This document shows positions 1 through 10,267 of a stretch of DNA of 64,000 bases, one piece after another; position 1 is the stretch's first letter; every line of letters starts with the position of its first letter. The notes beneath the pieces are model-generated. The model had not been told where the DNA came from. It made no database searches and saw only the letters and a list, made by a program, of their open reading frames with translations. This DNA comes from Pseudoflavonifractor sp050943825 (GTDB taxonomy: Bacteria > Bacillota > Clostridia > Oscillospirales > Oscillospiraceae), in NCBI RefSeq assembly GCF_050943825.1, contig NZ_JBMNPX010000005.1, forward strand, positions 62,001 to 126,000. The letters are read 5' to 3'. Made by a program: the position numbers and the translations under genes.

Positions 1-1
1 C

Positions 2-643
2 TGGGGCCTGGGCACCGCCCTCTATCCCACCATCATGGGCTATATGGAGGGCTCCACCGAGATTCTGGCGGCCTACGCCATCTCGGGCAACATTGAAAAG
101 GTATGTACCGTCATTGTCTTTGCCATCGCGGGTACGGCGGCCATCATCATCGGCCGTGAGATCGGCGCGGGCCGGATGGAGACGGTGTACGACACCGGCC
201 GCACCCTGAACACCCTGGCCTTTCTGGCCGGTCTGGTTGTCAGCGTGCTGGGCATTCTGGGCACATTGTTCTTTGTCAGCCCGGTGGTGTATCCCAACTT
301 CGGCCTGTCCAAGGAGGCCCAGGACATTGCCACCATGATGCTGCTGGTCACCTTCACCTTCCTGTCCGTCCGCTCCTTCAACACCACCAACATCGTGGGT
401 GTGCTCCGGGGCGGCGGAGATGTGCGAGCCGCCACCCTCAACGACCTGCTCCCTCTCTGGTGCTTTGCCCTGCCCCTGTCCGCCTTCTTCGGCCTGGTGC
501 TGAAGCTGGATATCTTCTGGGTCTATCTGGGCATCTCCCTGGAAAACGTGCTGAAATTCTTCATCGGCCTGTGGCGGTTCCGCTCGGGTGCCTGGATTCA
601 CGACGTGACCCAGGCCAGCTACCGGAAAACCGACCCGTCATAA
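2..643 (+). CDS. MATE-family efflux transporter, C-terminal part (5' end outside window)
   Basis: The frame is open from the first bases of the window, so this is the C-terminal ~213 residues of a longer gene. The peptide is strongly hydrophobic, with about five membrane segments, and contains the motif IIIGREIGAGR, typical of the second half of MATE (multidrug and toxic compound extrusion) proteins. These export cationic compounds using a Na+ or H+ gradient. An internal ATG at 35 could look like a start, but residues before it (WGLGTALYPTI) continue the same family pattern, so it is internal. The substrate cannot be told. The next gene follows after 33 bp with its own ribosome binding site. 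Confidence 0.85.
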   Translation, partial: WGLGTALYPTIMGYMEGSTEILAAYAISGNIEKVCTVIVFAIAGTAAIIIGREIGAGRMETVYDTGRTLNTLAFLAGLVVSVLGILGTLFFVSPVVYPNFGLSKEAQDIATMMLLVTFTFLSVRSFNTTNIVGVLRGGGDVRAATLNDLLPLWCFALPLSAFFGLVLKLDIFWVYLGISLENVLKFFIGLWRFRSGAWIHDVTQASYRKTDPS

Positions 644-676
644 GCCTGCCGGGCCACCGGCGGAAAGGAGCTCTCT

Positions 677-1435
677 ATGAAGGTTACGGTTCTGATGGAA
701 AACACCTCCCCCCACTGTCTCCTCCACGAGCACGGCTTGTCCCTGCATCTGTCCTATGCGGGCCACAGCGTCCTGCTGGACGTGGGCTCCTCCGGCCGGT
801 TCACCGAGAACGCCGCCGCCCTGGGGGTGGACCTGTCCACTGTGGAGAAGGCCGCCCTCTCCCACGGCCACTGGGACCACGCCGACGGCCTGGGCGCCTT
901 CTTCGCCTGCAATGCCGCCGCACCGGTGTACGCCCGGCCAGCCGCCCTTCTGCCCCGGTACCGGGAGAAGGACGGCAGCTACGATGGCGTGAGCCCCGCC
1001 CTCATTGAGCAGTTTGGCAGCCGCTTCGACCTGGCCGACGGCCCCCGGATGATTCTGCCCGGCCTTCATCTCATCCCCGACGCCGTGGACCACGAGCAGT
1101 CCCTAGTGGCTGAGACGGACAAGGGCCTGGTGGTGATGAACTCCTGCTGTCACGCCGGGGCCGGATATATTGTAAAGGATATCCTCGCCCGTTTTCCCGG
1201 CCAGCAGGTGTACGCCATTGTGGGCGGGTTCCACCTGATGGGCCACGGCGGCACTGCCACCCTGGGTGTGGCCCCCGGCATTGTCCGCAATCTGGCCCAC
1301 TGGCTCACCGATGAGCTGGGCGTGGAGCGGGTGTACACCGGCCACTGCACCGGCGAGCCCGCCTTCGCCCTTCTTCAGGAGGAGCTGGGCGACAGGCTGG
1401 CCTATCTCAGGACCGGCCTCGTCCTGGAATTTTAA
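677..1435 (+). CDS. MBL-fold metallo-hydrolase (252 aa)
   Basis: A metallo-beta-lactamase fold hydrolase of the dihydropteroate-synthase-related / AtsA-like group. The metal-binding motif HGHWDH lies at residues 63-68, further ligands are likely in NSCCHAG (about 154), GGFHLMG (about 184) and GHCTGEPA (about 226). Proteins of this group bind two metal ions and act on phosphate or other esters; the substrate here is unknown. Length is normal for the family and there is no signal peptide, so it is cytoplasmic. The start is supported by GGAAAGGAG seven bases upstream. It may be co-transcribed with the transporter before it and ends at a hairpin terminator. Confidence 0.85.
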   Translation: MKVTVLMENTSPHCLLHEHGLSLHLSYAGHSVLLDVGSSGRFTENAAALGVDLSTVEKAALSHGHWDHADGLGAFFACNAAAPVYARPAALLPRYREKDGSYDGVSPALIEQFGSRFDLADGPRMILPGLHLIPDAVDHEQSLVAETDKGLVVMNSCCHAGAGYIVKDILARFPGQQVYAIVGGFHLMGHGGTATLGVAPGIVRNLAHWLTDELGVERVYTGHCTGEPAFALLQEELGDRLAYLRTGLVLEF

Positions 1436-1441
1436 TCTTTT

Positions 1442-1489
1442 GCCGCGATGCGGCCGGTCTGTTCCGGCTGTGTCGCGGCATTGCTTTTT
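1442..1489 (+). terminator. Intrinsic terminator after MBL hydrolase
   Basis: GCCGCGA (1442-1448) pairs with TCGCGGC (1473-1479), with an inner CCGG-rich stem, and is followed by a T run at 1485-1489. Confidence 0.65.
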
Positions 1490-1581
1490 CCTGTCCGGGC
1501 CGTTTCTTAGCAATCACGCTCCCACTCTGCTTCTGTTCTCCCCGAAATTTTTCCGTTCACAAATCATTTACAACCAACCTA

Positions 1582-1610
1582 TTGACAATGCCGGGGGATG
1601 GTGGTACATT
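1582..1610 (+). promoter_or_regulatory. Sigma-A-type promoter of the heat-shock operon
   Basis: TTGACA at 1582-1587 and TACATT at 1605-1610 are separated by 17 bp. The CIRCE operator begins 5 bp downstream, covering the expected start of transcription. Confidence 0.85.
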
Positions 1611-1614
1611 TACG

Positions 1615-1641
1615 TTAGCACTCAGGAAGTATGAGTGCTAA
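1615..1641 (+). promoter_or_regulatory. CIRCE operator (HrcA-binding inverted repeat)
   Basis: TTAGCACTC (1615-1623), nine bases, then GAGTGCTAA (1633-1641): a perfect match to the CIRCE consensus. It is the binding site of HrcA, the product of the next gene, and gives heat-inducible autoregulated expression of hrcA-grpE-dnaK-dnaJ. Confidence 0.97.
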
Positions 1642-1662
1642 AACATGAGAGGAGGCGGCATG

Positions 1663-2724
1663 ATGGATTTGACTGACCGCAAGAAACGCATTCTGCGGGT
1701 CATCATTGAGAATTATATTGAATCGGCAGAGCCCATCGGCTCCAAGACCATCGCCGAGTCCTCCGGACTGGATATCTCCTCCGCCACCATCCGCAACGAG
1801 ATGGCCGACCTGGAGGCCATGGGCTACCTGGAGCAGCCCCACACCTCCGCCGGACGGATTCCCTCCCCCAAGGGCTACCGGCTCTACGTCAACGAGCTCA
1901 TGGGTGACTACCGCCTCTCCCTCCAGGAGACCCAGCGGATCAACCAGGCCCTGCGCCTGAAGATGCAGGAACTGGACCGGGTCATCGACCAGGCGGGACG
2001 GATTGTCTCCCAGCTGACCCAGTACCCCGCCTTCGCCCTCTCCTCCGGCATGGAGCGGGTGACTATCAAGCGGTTTGACCTGCTGATGGTGGAGCGCAGC
2101 GCCTTTATCATCGTGGTGATGACGGACACCAACGTGGTCCGCAACCGGCTGGTGCGGCTGCCCACCGACCTGAGCGAGCCCCAGCTCCAGCTGCTTAACA
2201 CCCTGCTCAACACCACCTTTACCAATCTCACCCTGGAGGAGATTACCCCCGAGCTGATGCGGGTGGCCCAGCACGCCGCCGGCGACTCCTACGGACTGAT
2301 CAGTCTGGTTGTCTCCTTCGCCATCGAGGTACTGGAGGAGCTGGAGCACCGGAAGGTGCACACGGCGGGCATCGCCCATCTCCTCGAGCACCCCGAATAC
2401 CGCAGCCTGGAGAAGGCCCAGACCCTGATGAGCTACCTCTCCGAGGACAACGACCCCAGCCGCTTCCCCGTCCCCAAGGACAACCCCATGAGCATCCTCA
2501 TCGGCCCGGAAAACGTGGCCGACGCCCTGAAGGACACCAGCGTTGTGGTGGCAAGCTACGACATCGGCGAGGGTATGCGGGGCGTCATCGGCGTGGTGGG
2601 TCCCACCCGTATGGATTATGCCAAGATTACCGCCCGCCTGTCCTACCTGGCCCAGGGCCTTTCCAAACTGTTCGGACAGGGCGAGCTTCCCCCCATTGGT
2701 GAAAACAATGACGGCAAGAAATAG
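1663..2724 (+). CDS. hrcA: Heat-inducible transcription repressor HrcA (353 aa)
   Basis: Represses class I heat-shock genes by binding CIRCE; its folding depends on GroE, which couples repression to chaperone load. The N-terminal winged helix spans roughly residues 1-75 (DLTDRKKRIL, then SSATIRNEMADLE and HTSAGRIPS), followed by the GAF-like and dimerisation domains. An ATG at 1645 is in frame, but the sequence AGAGGAGG at 1648-1655 is the ribosome binding site, so translation should start at 1663 (or 1660). First gene of the operon, with CIRCE 22 bp upstream of the start. Length matches the family (about 340-355 aa). Confidence 0.96.
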   Translation: MDLTDRKKRILRVIIENYIESAEPIGSKTIAESSGLDISSATIRNEMADLEAMGYLEQPHTSAGRIPSPKGYRLYVNELMGDYRLSLQETQRINQALRLKMQELDRVIDQAGRIVSQLTQYPAFALSSGMERVTIKRFDLLMVERSAFIIVVMTDTNVVRNRLVRLPTDLSEPQLQLLNTLLNTTFTNLTLEEITPELMRVAQHAAGDSYGLISLVVSFAIEVLEELEHRKVHTAGIAHLLEHPEYRSLEKAQTLMSYLSEDNDPSRFPVPKDNPMSILIGPENVADALKDTSVVVASYDIGEGMRGVIGVVGPTRMDYAKITARLSYLAQGLSKLFGQGELPPIGENNDGKK

Positions 2725-2741
2725 GAGTGAGCACATAAGCT

Positions 2742-3308
2742 ATGAGTAAAAAGGATCAGGAAAAGGAGCCCGTCTCCCAGCAGGAGACGACCCAGGCCCC
2801 CCAGGAGGAGGCCGTGTCCCAGGCCGGAACCGCAGAGGCCCCCGACAGCGCAGAGCTGACCGCCGCCCTGGAGTCCGCCGAAAAGGCTATGGCCGCCCTG
2901 AAGGAGAAGGAGGACCAGTTCCTCCGCCTGGCCGCCGAGTACGACAACTACCGCCGCCGCAGCCAGAAGGAAAAGGAGTCGGTGTGGAACGACGCCAAGT
3001 CGGAGACCGTGCTGGCCTTCCTTCCGGTGTACGACAACCTGGAGCGCGCCCTCAAGCAGGAGACTGCCGACGAGGCCTTCAAGAAGGGCGTGGAGATGAC
3101 CATGAACCAGCTGCGTGAGGTACTCAAGAAGCTGGGCGTGGAGGAAATCCCCGCGCTGGGCGAGACCTTTGACCCCAACGTCCACAACGCGGTGATGCAC
3201 GTGGAGGATGAATCCGCCGGTGAAAACACCGTTGTTGAGGTATTCCAGACCGGCTTCAAGTCCGGTGACAAGGTGGTCCGGTTTGCCATGGTAAAAGTGG
3301 CGAACTGA
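2742..3308 (+). CDS. grpE: Nucleotide exchange factor GrpE (188 aa)
   Basis: Cofactor that releases ADP from DnaK. The first ~55 residues are acidic and Gln/Glu/Ala-rich (disordered), residues about 55-110 form the long dimerising helix including RLAAEYDNYRRRSQKEKE, and the C-terminal beta domain carries PNVHNAVMHVED and FQTGFKSGDKVVRFAMV, as in other GrpE proteins. Starts 17 bp after the hrcA stop. AGGAG overlaps the hrcA stop codon, which is a rather long 14 bases from the ATG. Directly after its stop codon lies a 133-bp repeat element also found in the hydrogenase operon, then dnaK. Confidence 0.97.
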   Translation: MSKKDQEKEPVSQQETTQAPQEEAVSQAGTAEAPDSAELTAALESAEKAMAALKEKEDQFLRLAAEYDNYRRRSQKEKESVWNDAKSETVLAFLPVYDNLERALKQETADEAFKKGVEMTMNQLREVLKKLGVEEIPALGETFDPNVHNAVMHVEDESAGENTVVEVFQTGFKSGDKVVRFAMVKVAN

Positions 3309-3441
3309 AAGAAGCGCTGAGCCGTCGTGAGCAGCCCGGATGGACCGGAGCGAGGGCGCGAAACCGAAGGGCCGCGCAGCGGACCTGTTTCAAGCCCGAG
3401 TCAAAGGGAAGCCGGGCGTCGCGAACAGGCGAAGCGTGACA
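3309..3441 (+). repeat. Dispersed intergenic repeat, copy A (grpE-dnaK gap)
   Basis: This 133-bp G+C-rich segment begins immediately after the grpE stop codon (AAGAAGCGCTGAGCCG) and ends with GAAGCGTGACA. It is clearly related along its length to positions 42299-42427, in the hydC-ATPase gap of the hydrogenase operon. Shared blocks include GGACCGGAGCGAGGGCG, AGGGCCGC..AGCGG, AGCCCGAGTC and AGGGAAG. One small hairpin (GGGCCGC-GCA-GCGG) is kept in both copies with a different loop. It contains no convincing ORF. Function unknown. Confidence 0.75.
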
Positions 3442-3492
3442 CCACCATCCCCTTTGTAAAAAATAATTTCGATATATTGGAGGAAAAGCACT

Positions 3493-5352
<1,860 letters not shown>

Positions 5353-5420
5353 TCAATAACCATGGGAAATGAGGCGGGGGCTTGTCCCCCGCCGTTTCCC
5401 GCGTAAAGAGGTGAACTCCC

Positions 5421-6584
5421 ATGCCAGAGCAGAAACGGGATTATTATGAGGTCCTGGGCGTGTCCAAGGGCGCGTCGGACGACGAGATCAAAAAGGCCTA
5501 CCGCAAGATGGCCAAGCAGTACCACCCGGACCTGAACCCCGGCGACAAGACCGCCGAGGCCAAATTCAAAGAGGTCAACGAGGCCTACGAGGTGCTGTCT
5601 GACAAGGAGAAGCGCTCCAGGTATGACCAGTTCGGCCATGCCGGCGTGGACCCCAACTTCGGTGCGGGAGCCGGCGACCCCTTCGGCGGCTTCTCCGGCG
5701 CCGACTTCGGGGACATCGACCTGGGCGACATCTTTGGCTCCTTCTTTGGCGGCGGATTCGGCGGCGGCTCCAGCAGCCGGCGCAACGGCCCCATGAAGGG
5801 CGACACCCTGCGTGCAGGCGTCACCATCACCTTTGAGGAGGCCGCCTTCGGCTGTGAGAAGGAGATCATCCTCAACCGGGAGGAGACCTGCGAGACCTGC
5901 CACGGCTCCGGCTGTGAGCCGGGCACCACCGCTGAGATCTGCCCCAACTGCCGGGGCACCGGCACCGTCCGCATCCAGCGGGGCGGCGGCGCCTTTACCT
6001 TCGCCACCAGCGCCCCCTGCTCCAAGTGCGGCGGTACGGGCAAGATCATCCACCAGCCCTGCAAGACCTGCAATGGCTCCGGCTCGGTGCGCAAGCAGCG
6101 GAAGATTACGGTCAAGATTCCCGCCGGCATCGACAACGGTCAGGCCGTGTCCCTGCGTGGCCAGGGCGGCGCGGGCCGCAACGGCGGACCTGCCGGCGAC
6201 CTGATCATCAGCGTCACCGTCCGGCCCCACGCCTTCTTCAAGCGGGACGGCACGTCGGTCTACCTGGAGCAGCCGGTGTCCTTCCTCCAGGCCACCCTGG
6301 GCGCGGAGCTGGAGATCCCCACCATCGACGGCAAGGTGAAGTGGACCCTGCCCGAGGGCACCCAGCCGGGCACCACCTTCCGCCTGCGGGGCAAGGGTAT
6401 CCCCTCCATCAACGGCAGAGGCCGGGGCGATCAGTTCGTCACGGTCCAGGTTCAGGTTCCCAAGAATCTGACCCGGGAGCAGAAGGAGGCGCTGCACGCC
6501 TATGGCCAAGCCATGGGCGAGATTCCAGCGGACCATGAGGACGGCCTGAAGGGCTTCTTTGACAAGAAGCGGAAAAAGAAATAA
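5421..6584 (+). CDS. dnaJ: Chaperone DnaJ, Hsp40 (387 aa)
   Basis: Co-chaperone that stimulates DnaK ATPase and delivers substrates. The J domain occupies residues 1-70 with the HPD motif in KQYHPDLNPGD, followed by a Gly/Phe-rich stretch (about 75-120), then the zinc-binding domain with four CxxCxGxG repeats (CETCHGSG, CPNCRGTG, CSKCGGTG, CKTCNGSG), and C-terminal substrate domains. Starts 68 bp after dnaK with GAGGTGAA as RBS, and ends the heat-shock operon just before a strong terminator. Confidence 0.98.
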   Translation: MPEQKRDYYEVLGVSKGASDDEIKKAYRKMAKQYHPDLNPGDKTAEAKFKEVNEAYEVLSDKEKRSRYDQFGHAGVDPNFGAGAGDPFGGFSGADFGDIDLGDIFGSFFGGGFGGGSSSRRNGPMKGDTLRAGVTITFEEAAFGCEKEIILNREETCETCHGSGCEPGTTAEICPNCRGTGTVRIQRGGGAFTFATSAPCSKCGGTGKIIHQPCKTCNGSGSVRKQRKITVKIPAGIDNGQAVSLRGQGGAGRNGGPAGDLIISVTVRPHAFFKRDGTSVYLEQPVSFLQATLGAELEIPTIDGKVKWTLPEGTQPGTTFRLRGKGIPSINGRGRGDQFVTVQVQVPKNLTREQKEALHAYGQAMGEIPADHEDGLKGFFDKKRKKK

Positions 6585-6621
6585 AATAGAGGACGGACTT
6601 TGGTCCGTCCTCTATTTTTTT
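6584..6621 (+). terminator. Intrinsic terminator of the heat-shock operon
   Basis: A perfect 15-bp stem (6584-6598 with 6603-6617), 4-base loop, followed by a T run to 6621. Confidence 0.92.
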
Positions 6622-6707
6622 ACCCAAATATATGGTAGAATACCCCTGTATGTCCCACGGCGGGAAGGTGCTTCCCCCGCCCATTCTGTCTCCGGAGGTC
6701 TGCCGCG

Positions 6708-8921
6708 ATGAACCTCACGTACTATATCACCCCCACGCTGGTGTTCCCCATCGTGGTGCTGGCGGCCATGTTCTGCCTGCTGAGCTACTACCGCCACGCC
6801 ATGTCCCCCAGAGCGGGTACCCTGGAGTGGGTGACCATGGCCAGCGCCGCCCCCCGCCCCATGTCCTTTCCCCGCCGCCGGTTCCCCATGCGGCGGAAGG
6901 ACGCTCTGCCTCTCCTGCTGCTGACGGCGGTATACGCCTTCACCGCCTTCTGGAACCTGGGCTCCTTCACCAACCCCCAGTCCTTCTACCAGCTCTCCCA
7001 GGGACAGACCGTCACCTTTACCCTGGCCGAGCCCACGGCCATCTCCCGGGTGATGTACTACACCGGCCTCAACACCGGCAGCTACACCCTGGAGGCCAGC
7101 CCCGACGGTGAGATCTGGTACACCCTTATGGCCTATGAGGACGAGGAGAACAACGTCTCCGGCCTCATCTGGAAGGAGAACAAGAGCGGATCCACCCTGC
7201 CCGCTGGTCTGGACAGCGGCAACACCTCCGCCGCCCTCCACCAGAAATACTCCGATCTGTTCAAGTGGATTGACAACTCCGTGCTGCGCACCGGCGAGGG
7301 CCCTGATCCCCTGTCCCTGGAGGTGCGGATGTTCCGGCTCACCGGCAACCCCGACGCCGGGGACGATTGGGTAGAGCTGGGTGAACTGGCCCTGTACGAC
7401 GCCGACGGCGAGCTCATCACCCTGCGCGACATCTCCTATACCGGCGAGGGCGCCTCCCCCCTGTTTGACGAGGGTGACACCGTGCCCGCCATGCCCACCT
7501 GGTACAACTCCTCCTACTTTGACGAGATCTACCACCCCCGCACTGCCTATGAGCACATCCGTGGCATCTATCCCTATGAGATCTCCCACCCGCCTCTGGG
7601 CAAGCTGATCATGAGCCTGGGCATCCAGCTCTTCGGCCTGACTCCCTTCGGCTGGCGGTTTATGGGCACCCTCTTCGGTGTGCTCATGGTGCCGCTGCTC
7701 TATGTGTTCCTGAAAAATCTCTTCGGCAAGACGGTTGTGGCCTTCTGCGGCACCGCCCTCTTTGCCTTTGACTTCATGCATCTGACCCAGACCCGCATCG
7801 CCACCATCGACACCTACGGTGTGTTCTTTATCCTGGCCATGTACTACTTCATGTACCGGTACCTGACCCTGCCCGCCGGTACTCCCTTCCGCAAGGGCGC
7901 CCTGCCCCTGTTCCTGTCCGGCCTCATGTGGGGCATCGGCGCGGCCAGCAAGTGGACGGTGATCTACGGCGCGGTGGGTCTGGCCCTGCTCTACTTCATC
8001 GGGCTGTACTTCAAGTGGCGTGACTGGCCTCAGTCGGAGGACGCCCCCCGGTTCGCCCCCTGGCTGGTCAAGACCCTGCTCTTCTCCGTGCTGTGCTTTG
8101 TGCTCATCCCGGCGGTCATCTACACCGCCTCCTACCTGCCCTACGCCGCCGCCAAGGGTGACACCAGCCTGGAAAACCTCATCAAGGTCATGTGGGACAA
8201 CCAGGTCTACATGCTCACCTACCACGAGGGCGTCCACACACCCCACCCCTACTCCTCCCGCTGGTACCAGTGGATTGTGGACGGCCGGCCCATCCTCTAC
8301 TATCTGGACAACCAGAGCGGTGCGGCCCAGGGGCTCAAGTGTGCCTTCGGCGCCTTCTCCAACCCCATCGTGTGCTGGGGCGGCCTGCTGGCCATGATCG
8401 CCTGCGCCGCCCAGTCCTTCCGCCGGTTCCGGTCCAAGATGCTCTTCTTCCTTCTGTCCGGTCTGGTGGCCGCCGGTGCGGTCATCGGCGTGGACGGGGT
8501 TCTCAGCGCCGAGCTGGACAATATGGTCCGGCTGCGCAACCTGTGCCTGCTGGCAGGCGGCGTGCTCATCTACTGGATTCTGGGCTATCTGGCCAGCAAG
8601 TCCTTCCCCCGCTACTCCTCCAAGGCCATGTTCATCCTCATCGGCTACCTGTCCCAGCTGGTGCCCTGGATGTTCATCGGCCGCATCACCTTCGCCTACC
8701 ACTACTTCCCCTCCATCCTCTTCCTGGTGCTGGCCCTGGCCTATGTGTTCAATGACCTGGTGGGCCGCAGAGCGCCCGGCTGGCGGGTGGCGGTCTACGG
8801 CACCACCGGCGGCGCCGTGGCCCTGTACGCTGCCTCCTACCCCGTTCTGGTGGGCATCATGGTGCCCACCTGGTACACCACCAACTTCCTGCGCTGGATT
8901 CCCGGCGCGTGGCCCTTCTGA
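6708..8921 (+). CDS. Membrane glycosyltransferase, GT39/PMT-like (737 aa)
   Basis: Multi-membrane-span protein of the phospholipid-carrier-dependent GT39 (protein O-mannosyltransferase-like) family, transferring sugars outside the membrane. The acidic motif YFDEIYHPRTAYEH (about residue 267), SHPPLGKLIMSLGI and TQTRIATIDTYGVFF are diagnostic of the family. An N-terminal membrane helix is followed by a second one and then an ~150-residue extracytoplasmic segment (about 95-255) resembling an F5/8-type discoidin domain (TVTFTLAEPTAISRVMYYTG, YTLEASPDGEIW). About ten more helices follow. The acceptor is unknown. GGAGG lies 8 bases before the ATG. Confidence 0.85.
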   Translation: MNLTYYITPTLVFPIVVLAAMFCLLSYYRHAMSPRAGTLEWVTMASAAPRPMSFPRRRFPMRRKDALPLLLLTAVYAFTAFWNLGSFTNPQSFYQLSQGQTVTFTLAEPTAISRVMYYTGLNTGSYTLEASPDGEIWYTLMAYEDEENNVSGLIWKENKSGSTLPAGLDSGNTSAALHQKYSDLFKWIDNSVLRTGEGPDPLSLEVRMFRLTGNPDAGDDWVELGELALYDADGELITLRDISYTGEGASPLFDEGDTVPAMPTWYNSSYFDEIYHPRTAYEHIRGIYPYEISHPPLGKLIMSLGIQLFGLTPFGWRFMGTLFGVLMVPLLYVFLKNLFGKTVVAFCGTALFAFDFMHLTQTRIATIDTYGVFFILAMYYFMYRYLTLPAGTPFRKGALPLFLSGLMWGIGAASKWTVIYGAVGLALLYFIGLYFKWRDWPQSEDAPRFAPWLVKTLLFSVLCFVLIPAVIYTASYLPYAAAKGDTSLENLIKVMWDNQVYMLTYHEGVHTPHPYSSRWYQWIVDGRPILYYLDNQSGAAQGLKCAFGAFSNPIVCWGGLLAMIACAAQSFRRFRSKMLFFLLSGLVAAGAVIGVDGVLSAELDNMVRLRNLCLLAGGVLIYWILGYLASKSFPRYSSKAMFILIGYLSQLVPWMFIGRITFAYHYFPSILFLVLALAYVFNDLVGRRAPGWRVAVYGTTGGAVALYAASYPVLVGIMVPTWYTTNFLRWIPGAWPF

Positions 8922-8932
8922 GGAGGTGCGCT

Positions 8933-9739
8933 GTGTTCCTCTCCGACTACCACTCCCACAGTCTGGTGTCCTTTGACGGGAAATTTCCCATGTCCGACAT
9001 GGCTCAGGCGGCCGTGAATGCGGGGCTCAATGAGCTGTGTATCACCGACCACTGCGACTTTCTGGACGAAAACGGCGTCCCCGTCCGCACCTATGACTGG
9101 GCCAAGGCCCTGGACCAGTTCGAGGCGGCGGTGCCCTTCCACAACCGGGAGGGCTTCTCCCTCCGGCTGGGCCTGGAATTCGGCATGCCCTATCTGGACC
9201 CCGCCGCAGCGGAGCGCATCTGTTCTCAGCCCCTGCTGGACTTTGTTCTGGGCTCGGTCCACAACCAGTCCCCGGAGCTGGGCGGCATCGACTTCTACTT
9301 CGCCGACTACTCCACCACAGCCGCCTGCCGGGAGGCTCTGGACGACTATTTCGCCTCCCTGGCTCTGCTGGCGGAGACAGATTTCTATGACGTGCTGGCC
9401 CACATCATCTACCCCCTGCGGTACATGAAGCCAGCCGACGGCCCCGTCACCCTGGCTGGCTATGAGGAACGGCTGGAGGCTCTGCTCCGCACGGTCATCG
9501 GGCGCGGCAAGGGCATGGAGGTCAATACCTGGTGCGGCCGGACGCTGGCCGACTGGCTGCCTCTCCTGAAGCTGTACCGGAGTTTGGGCGGCGAGATTGT
9601 CACCGTGGGCTCCGACGCCCACGCCCCCTGCAACGTGGGCAAGGGGGTCCCCCAGGCCTTTGACCTGCTGCGGGAGGCCGGGTTCCGCTATGTGACCGTA
9701 TTCCGGCGGAGAAAGCCGGAATTTGTCCCGATTATTTAA
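8933..9739 (+). CDS. PHP-domain phosphatase, histidinol-phosphatase HisJ/HisK type (268 aa)
   Basis: Metal-dependent phosphatase of the PHP superfamily; the HisJ type converts histidinol phosphate to histidinol. Motifs visible are DYHSHS (residues 5-10), ITDHCDF, GLEFG, GSVHN and GSDAHAP, each supplying metal ligands. A GTG at 8909 opens the frame inside the preceding gene, but AGGAGG at 8921-8926 places the real start at GTG 8933, which overlaps no other gene. No other histidine genes are in the window, so the true substrate is uncertain. The rpiB gene follows directly. Confidence 0.82.
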   Translation: MFLSDYHSHSLVSFDGKFPMSDMAQAAVNAGLNELCITDHCDFLDENGVPVRTYDWAKALDQFEAAVPFHNREGFSLRLGLEFGMPYLDPAAAERICSQPLLDFVLGSVHNQSPELGGIDFYFADYSTTAACREALDDYFASLALLAETDFYDVLAHIIYPLRYMKPADGPVTLAGYEERLEALLRTVIGRGKGMEVNTWCGRTLADWLPLLKLYRSLGGEIVTVGSDAHAPCNVGKGVPQAFDLLREAGFRYVTVFRRRKPEFVPII

Positions 9740-9757
9740 AAAATGGAGGTACCTGTT

Positions 9758-10195
9758 ATGACAATTGCACTTGGTTCCGATCACGGCGGCTTTGCCCTCA
9801 AGCAGCACATCAAGACTTACCTGGACAGTAAGGGCATTGCCTGGAAGGACTTCGGCTGCGACAGCACCGAGAGCTGCGACTATCCTGACTTCGGCGCCGC
9901 CGCCGCCAAGGCTGTGGCATCCGGCGAGTGCGAGAAGGGTATTGTGGTGTGCACCACCGGCATCGGCATCTCCATCACCGCCAACAAGGTGAAGGGCATC
10001 CGCTGCTCCCTGTGCCGGGACCTGCTCTCCGCTCAGCTCACCCGCAAGCACAACAACGCCAACATGCTGGCCCTGGCCGGCGGCTTTACCGGCCCCTTTG
10101 AGGCCGAGCACATTGTGGATGCCTTCCTGGAGACCGAGTTTGAGGGCGGCCGCCACGAGCGCCGCGTGAACAAGATCATGGCCCTGGAGGACTAA
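9758..10195 (+). CDS. rpiB: Ribose-5-phosphate isomerase B (145 aa)
   Basis: Interconverts ribose 5-phosphate and ribulose 5-phosphate (RpiB/LacAB family). Motifs: GSDHGGF near the N-terminus, CTTGIGISI with the catalytic Cys, and HNNANMLALAGG. Length is typical (about 145-150). An in-frame ATG at 9743 precedes the ribosome binding site TGGAGGT (9744-9750), so the start is at 9758. It lies 18 bp after the PHP gene and ends at a bidirectional terminator facing nrdJ. Confidence 0.95.
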   Translation: MTIALGSDHGGFALKQHIKTYLDSKGIAWKDFGCDSTESCDYPDFGAAAAKAVASGECEKGIVVCTTGIGISITANKVKGIRCSLCRDLLSAQLTRKHNNANMLALAGGFTGPFEAEHIVDAFLETEFEGGRHERRVNKIMALED

Positions 10196-10211
10196 TTTCC
10201 CGCTTACAAGC

Positions 10212-10250
10212 AAAACGGACCGGCATTGCCAAGCAATGCCGGTCCGTTTT
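10212..10250. terminator. Bidirectional terminator between rpiB and nrdJ
   Basis: Perfect 18-bp stem (10212-10229 with 10233-10250) with a 3-base loop; AAAA at one end and TTTT at the other let it serve both converging genes. Confidence 0.93.
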
Positions 10251-10267
10251 ATTCTCTTAACAGCTTA

